Below are positions 37,926-41,192 of a DNA stretch of 41,192 nucleotides, in pieces (the stretch's first letter is position 1; every line of letters starts with the position of its first letter). Under the pieces are notes generated by a model. It was not told where the DNA came from. It searched no databases and worked only from the letters and a program-made list of their open reading frames with translations. The DNA lies in the NCBI GenBank assembly GCA_027486555.1, contig JAIXOX010000122.1:1-41192 (forward strand), read 5' to 3'. The position numbers and the translations under genes are program-made. Source of the DNA: Comamonadaceae bacterium. GTDB taxonomy: Bacteria; Pseudomonadota; Gammaproteobacteria; Burkholderiales; Burkholderiaceae_C.

Positions 37926-37996
37926 TAGGTCGGCGGCTTCAGCCCCGACATGAGTCCGCTCTGGGCCAGCATGTCGGGGCTGAAGCCACCGACCTA
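37926..37996. repeat. REP/BIME-like long inverted repeat
   Basis: Two 26-base arms (37926-37951 and 37971-37996) are reverse complements with one mismatch, separated by 19 bases. Each arm is itself a hairpin of the type GTCGG(N)GGCT..AGCCCCGAC with a single bulge. The whole is thus two REP-like units facing each other, as in bacterial interspersed mosaic elements. It fills the gap between the kinase gene (stop 37886) and the convergent hslO (stop 38005), where it may end transcription or protect mRNA 3' ends. No RAYT transposase is in the window. Confidence 0.8.
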
Positions 37997-38004
37997 CCAC
38001 CCCG

Positions 38005-38991
38005 TCAGTGCACCGAGCCGCCCGGCACATCGGCAGGCAAACCGGTGAACAAGCTGGCCGCATCGACTGGATCAAACCGGTACTGAGCACCACAAAAGTC
38101 GCAGCCCACTTCCACCTGGCCCTGCTCGGCGATGATGCCTTCGACCTCTTCGCTGCCCAAGCTGCGGATCATGCGGCCCACGCGTTCGCGGTTGCAGCGG
38201 CAGGCAAAACGCGGGCCGGTCTCGCCCATCAAGGGCTCAAAGCGGGCCAATGGTTCCTCCCAATACAAACGGTGCAAGATCGTCTCGGCGTCCAGTCCCA
38301 GCAACTCTTCGCGTTTGAGGCTCTTGGTCAAAATTGAGATGCGGCTGAAGTCTTCACTTTGGCCCAGCACCGACTCGCGCATCAAGGAATCCACCTGCCC
38401 GGCCAGATTGCCCTCGCCCTCAATGGGCAAACGCTGAATCAGCAAGCCAGCGGCCACCTTGTCGTCGGCCGCCAGCACCAGCACGGTGTCGAGCTGTTCG
38501 GACTGCAGCATGTAGTGCTCCAACACCTCGCTGATGTTTTCAAGCTTCTCACCCCGATCACCAAACAAGGGCACCACGCCTTGGTAGGGCTGCTGGCCCG
38601 GCATGCGGTCCAGCGGGTCGAGGGTGATCGCGCAGCGGCCCTCGTTGTTCACGTTGACCATTTGACTGAGCGTCGCGTCGTCAGTCACCTCGCCAACCTG
38701 GGTGCAGGTGGCACGCAGGCTCAAGTCGGGTTGCACCTCAACGACGCCCAGCTTGACTGGACCGTCACCAAAGATCTGCAGCACCAAAGCGCCGTTGAAT
38801 TTGATGTTGCCTTGCATCAATACGCCGGCCGCAGCCATCTCGCCCAGCAACTGGCGCACGGGCGCAGGATAAGCGCCGGTTTCGGAGTTGGCCGCGCGAC
38901 GCGCAAGGATGTCTTGCCAGGCATCGGTCAAGCGCACCAGCATGCCCCGCACGGGCAGGCCTTCGAAAATGAATTTATGGAGTTCGGACAA
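38005..38991 (-). CDS. hslO: Redox-regulated chaperone Hsp33
   Basis: Cytoplasmic holdase chaperone switched on by oxidative unfolding. It has 328 residues, slightly longer than the E. coli protein (about 290). The N-terminal domain begins HKFIFEGLPVRGMLVRLTDA. The C-terminal zinc site has the four cysteines of the redox switch: Cys264/Cys266 (CRC) and Cys297/Cys300 (CDFC). They match the CxC...CxxC pattern of active Hsp33, so regulation by zinc release and disulphide formation is expected. It is convergent with the kinase gene, with the BIME between them. Confidence 0.96.
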   Translation of the reverse strand: MSELHKFIFEGLPVRGMLVRLTDAWQDILARRAANSETGAYPAPVRQLLGEMAAAGVLMQGNIKFNGALVLQIFGDGPVKLGVVEVQPDLSLRATCTQVGEVTDDATLSQMVNVNNEGRCAITLDPLDRMPGQQPYQGVVPLFGDRGEKLENISEVLEHYMLQSEQLDTVLVLAADDKVAAGLLIQRLPIEGEGNLAGQVDSLMRESVLGQSEDFSRISILTKSLKREELLGLDAETILHRLYWEEPLARFEPLMGETGPRFACRCNRERVGRMIRSLGSEEVEGIIAEQGQVEVGCDFCGAQYRFDPVDAASLFTGLPADVPGGSVH

Positions 38992-39069
38992 AGTTCAATC
39001 CACGGCCCCTTGGGGCCGATCCTCAAAAGTTAAAAAGCGTTAAGACTGGCCAAAAGATCATCCAAAATG

Positions 39070-39594
39070 TCAGCTGATTTTTTTCAGACCCGCCTTGAAA
39101 CGGCGGGCGTTTTCCACATAGTGGCGGGCGCTTTGGCGCAAGCCTTCGATCTGCTCAGGGCTGAGTTCGCGCACCACCTTGGCGGGCGTGCCCATGATCA
39201 TGGAGCCATCTGGGAATTCCTTGCCCTCGGTCACCAACGAGCCGGCACCCACCAGGCAGTTCTTGCCAATTTTGGCACCATTGAGCACCACCGCACCAAT
39301 GCCGATCAGCGACTCGTCGCCAATGGTGCAGCCGTGCAGCATGACCATGTGGCCCACCGTGACGTGCTTGCCGACTTTGATCGGTTTGCCGTGGTCGGCG
39401 TGCATCACGCTGCCGTCCTGGATGTTGCTGCCCTCGCCAATCTCAATCGTCTCAGTGTCCCCGCGCACCGTCACGCCAAACCAGACACTGGCGTCGGCCG
39501 AGATCTTGACCGCACCCATGACCTGTGCGTTGTCGGCCACCCAGGCGCTGTCGGCCACGTTGGGGGTTTGATCATCCAGTTGGTAAATGGCCAT
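39070..39594 (-). CDS. Gamma-carbonic anhydrase family protein (YrdA-like)
   Basis: Trimeric left-handed beta-helix protein of the gamma-carbonic anhydrase/YrdA family; 174 residues. Hexapeptide repeats fill the middle, and the three zinc ligands appear as His65 (SVMHADHG), His82 and His87 ([11 protein letters not shown]). Some members, such as YrdA, have weak or no carbonic anhydrase activity, so catalysis is not assured. The ATG at 39594 has a strong ribosome site (caggagagaccc); the 26-residue in-frame extension upstream is not family-like. Divergent from the DUF455 gene by 86 bases. Confidence 0.93.
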   Translation of the reverse strand: MAIYQLDDQTPNVADSAWVADNAQVMGAVKISADASVWFGVTVRGDTETIEIGEGSNIQDGSVMHADHGKPIKVGKHVTVGHMVMLHGCTIGDESLIGIGAVVLNGAKIGKNCLVGAGSLVTEGKEFPDGSMIMGTPAKVVRELSPEQIEGLRQSARHYVENARRFKAGLKKIS

Positions 39595-39680
39595 GGGTCT
39601 CTCCTGTCGGTTGGGTTTTCTTGAAAACCTACAATTGTAGGGATGCCCACCACCGGCCGTGGGCGCAGTCACCGATCACC

Positions 39681-40460
39681 ATGCACACCCTGCGCACCGC
39701 CGCCCTGCTCCCTTGGGCGCAAACCGACCCGAACCTGAAGGCCCAGGCCACTTTGGCATTGGACCTGAGCCTGCCCGTGGGCGTGAACGACAGCCTGAGC
39801 GCCCCCACGGCTGGCCCCGGCCGCGCCGCCCGCCCGCAGCTGGTGCCGCACACCCAGCTCAAAGCCAAATCCATGGCCACCCCCGAGGGCCGGGCCATGC
39901 TGGTGCACTCGATCGCCCACATCGAGCTCAACGCCATTGACTTGGCGCTCGACGTGGTCTGGCGCTTTGCGGGCATGCCCGAGGCGTTTTACACCGACTG
40001 GGTACGCATCGCACAGGAAGAAGCCAAACACTTCAGCCTGCTGCGACAGCACTTGCTGGACTTGGGTTTTGACTACGGCGATTTTCCGGCTCACAACACC
40101 CTGTGGGACATGGCCGAGCGCACCCAGGGCGACATCCTGGCCCGCATCGGCATCGTGCCGCGCACCATGGAAGCTCGCGGCCTGGACGCCTCACCGGGCG
40201 TGAAAAACAAACTGGTCAGCGTGGGCGACCACCGGGCGGGCGAGATTTTGGACATCATCTTGCAAGACGAAATCGGCCATGTGGCCGCAGGCAACCGCTG
40301 GTACCGCTACCTGTGCGATCAACGAGGCTTGGACCCGGTCAGCACCTACGCCCAGTTGGTGGCGCAGTATGACGCGCCCAAACTGCGCCCGCCCTTCAAC
40401 ATGGCGGCGCGCCAATCTGCCGGTTTCAGCCCCGAAGAACTGCAACTGCTGGGGCAGTGA
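39681..40460 (+). CDS. DUF455 ferritin-like di-iron protein
   Basis: Predicted non-haem iron protein with a ferritin-like four-helix core; 259 residues. Iron-binding Glu/His motifs are seen in HSIAHIELNAIDLAL, RIAQEEAKHFSLLRQHL and IILQDEIGHVAAGN; the DFPAHNTLWDMAE segment is also typical. The family (DUF455) is of unknown function but distantly related to MiaE-type tRNA hydroxylases. The ATG at 39681 gives a sensible start; the longer frame runs back across the neighbouring promoter. Its stop is back-to-back with that of the convergent sulfatase (TGATCA at 40458-40463). Confidence 0.88.
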   Translation: MHTLRTAALLPWAQTDPNLKAQATLALDLSLPVGVNDSLSAPTAGPGRAARPQLVPHTQLKAKSMATPEGRAMLVHSIAHIELNAIDLALDVVWRFAGMPEAFYTDWVRIAQEEAKHFSLLRQHLLDLGFDYGDFPAHNTLWDMAERTQGDILARIGIVPRTMEARGLDASPGVKNKLVSVGDHRAGEILDIILQDEIGHVAAGNRWYRYLCDQRGLDPVSTYAQLVAQYDAPKLRPPFNMAARQSAGFSPEELQLLGQ

Positions 40461-41192
40461 TCAATCCCTTTGCGTCAGGCCTGCGGGTGACGCCGCATAG
40501 CCCGTGAGCGTTTTGTCGGCGTGCTTGAGACGCCAATTGAGCATTTTTTGCGCATAAGCCAAGACCAACGCAGCGTATGCGGGGTCTTGCGCGCAGTTGT
40601 GCAATTGCTCGGGGTCCTTGCGCAAATCAAAGAACAAGGGCGGCAGTGCGGCAAAGTGAACGTACTTGTACTGCTCATCTTGCACCACGGCCAAGGCACT
40701 TTCGTCCATGTCTGTGCCCAACACGTCTTCGGGCTGTGAGTAATAGATGTTGCGGAAGTCGAATTCGTAATGCACCTCGGTCCGCCAGTTTTTTGGCGCT
40801 TGACCACTGTGCAAAAACGGCAACAGCGAAGCGCCATCACAGGCCCGAGGAATCGCTTGACCCATCCAATCCAAAATAGTGGGCATGGTGTCCACCGTCT
40901 CGGTGAACTGGCGAACCATCTGGCCCCGTGTGGCATCGGATTGAACACCAGGATCGCGAACAATCATCGGGATGTGAAAGCTCTCATCGAAATAGCCCAT
41001 CTTGCCGAGCAGGTGGTGGTCACCCAATTGCTCGCCGTGGTCGCTGGTCAACACCACCAAGGTGTTGTCCCACTGGCCAGTTTCCTTGAGGAACTTGAAA
41101 ACGCGGCCGATCTGGTCGTCCACCTCGCTCATCAGGCCGTAATAAGTGGCGCGCATTTGGCGCACTTCGGCTTCGTCCATCTGGCTGGCCAA
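40461..41192 (-). CDS. Sulfatase / alkaline-phosphatase superfamily hydrolase, N-terminal part outside window
   Basis: C-terminal 243 residues of a sulfatase-family enzyme (arylsulfatase or phosphonate monoester hydrolase type). A metal-binding motif is visible in VVLTSDHGEQLGDHHLLGKM, then FDESFHIPMIVRDPG and ETVDTMPTILDWMG. The C-terminal part has the YKYVHFAALPPLFFDLRKDP end domain. The catalytic Cys/Ser-x-Pro-x-Arg motif would lie upstream of the edge, so its true activity cannot be judged. It is read toward the DUF455 gene with only the two stop codons touching. Confidence 0.9.
   Translation of the reverse strand: MASQMDEAEVRQMRATYYGLMSEVDDQIGRVFKFLKETGQWDNTLVVLTSDHGEQLGDHHLLGKMGYFDESFHIPMIVRDPGVQSDATRGQMVRQFTETVDTMPTILDWMGQAIPRACDGASLLPFLHSGQAPKNWRTEVHYEFDFRNIYYSQPEDVLGTDMDESALAVVQDEQYKYVHFAALPPLFFDLRKDPEQLHNCAQDPAYAALVLAYAQKMLNWRLKHADKTLTGYAASPAGLTQRD

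Overview
The window looks like core chromosome from a freshwater-type betaproteobacterium of the order Burkholderiales, most likely family Comamonadaceae (Limnohabitans/Rhodoferax-like). The clues are the gene neighbourhoods pyrG-kdsA-DUF1330-eno-ftsB and surE-pcm-nlpD, stand-alone Bug/TctC periplasmic binding proteins, a moderately high GC content, and many 4-base ATGA/TTGA start-stop overlaps. The family assignment is inference from gene order and protein style; no rRNA or tRNA gene was seen.

Layout. 1-2769: an AraC-type regulator (cut by the window edge), a DMT permease and a DUF2817 M14-like peptidase form a tightly overlapping set. 2906-4955: two convergent Bug solute-binding proteins. 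5017-9086: a lipoprotein hydrolase, lgt, and divergently ilvD with a clear terminator. 9201-10488: a GlcG/DUF336 protein and a BI-1/YccA membrane protein. 10588-14658 (minus): surE-pcm-nlpD-rlmD, with no rpoS where one is commonly found. 14824-15798: a quinone oxidoreductase. 16152-21605 (minus): parE and parC, separated by a VapBC toxin-antitoxin pair and a fragment of a phage BRO/DinD-like protein. 21704-25748: an MFS permease with an overlapping 39-codon membrane micro-ORF, a methyltransferase, dapA and bamC. 25842-29837: a small Ala/Pro-rich lipoprotein with a structured leader, roxA, a SlyD-like FKBP, dut and coaBC. 29969-31895: DUF2239 plus an MFS efflux pump behind a promoter with CCGGGTA dyads. 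32226-37886: pyrG, kdsA, DUF1330, eno, ftsB, pnuC and a NadR-like kinase. 37926-37996: a long REP/BIME-like inverted repeat. 38005-41192: hslO, a gamma-carbonic anhydrase, a DUF455 ferritin-like protein and a truncated sulfatase.

Most genes are housekeeping: amino-acid, CTP, CoA, KDO and NAD metabolism, envelope biogenesis, and chromosome topology. I found no phage, CRISPR array, insertion sequence or large novel defence system. The points most worth a second look are the PnuC/NadR-like kinase pair with a C-terminal Cys/His motif, the DUF2239 promoter dyads, the micro-ORF behind the MFS gene, the structured lipoprotein leader, the BIME, the missing rpoS, and the accessory insertion between parE and parC.
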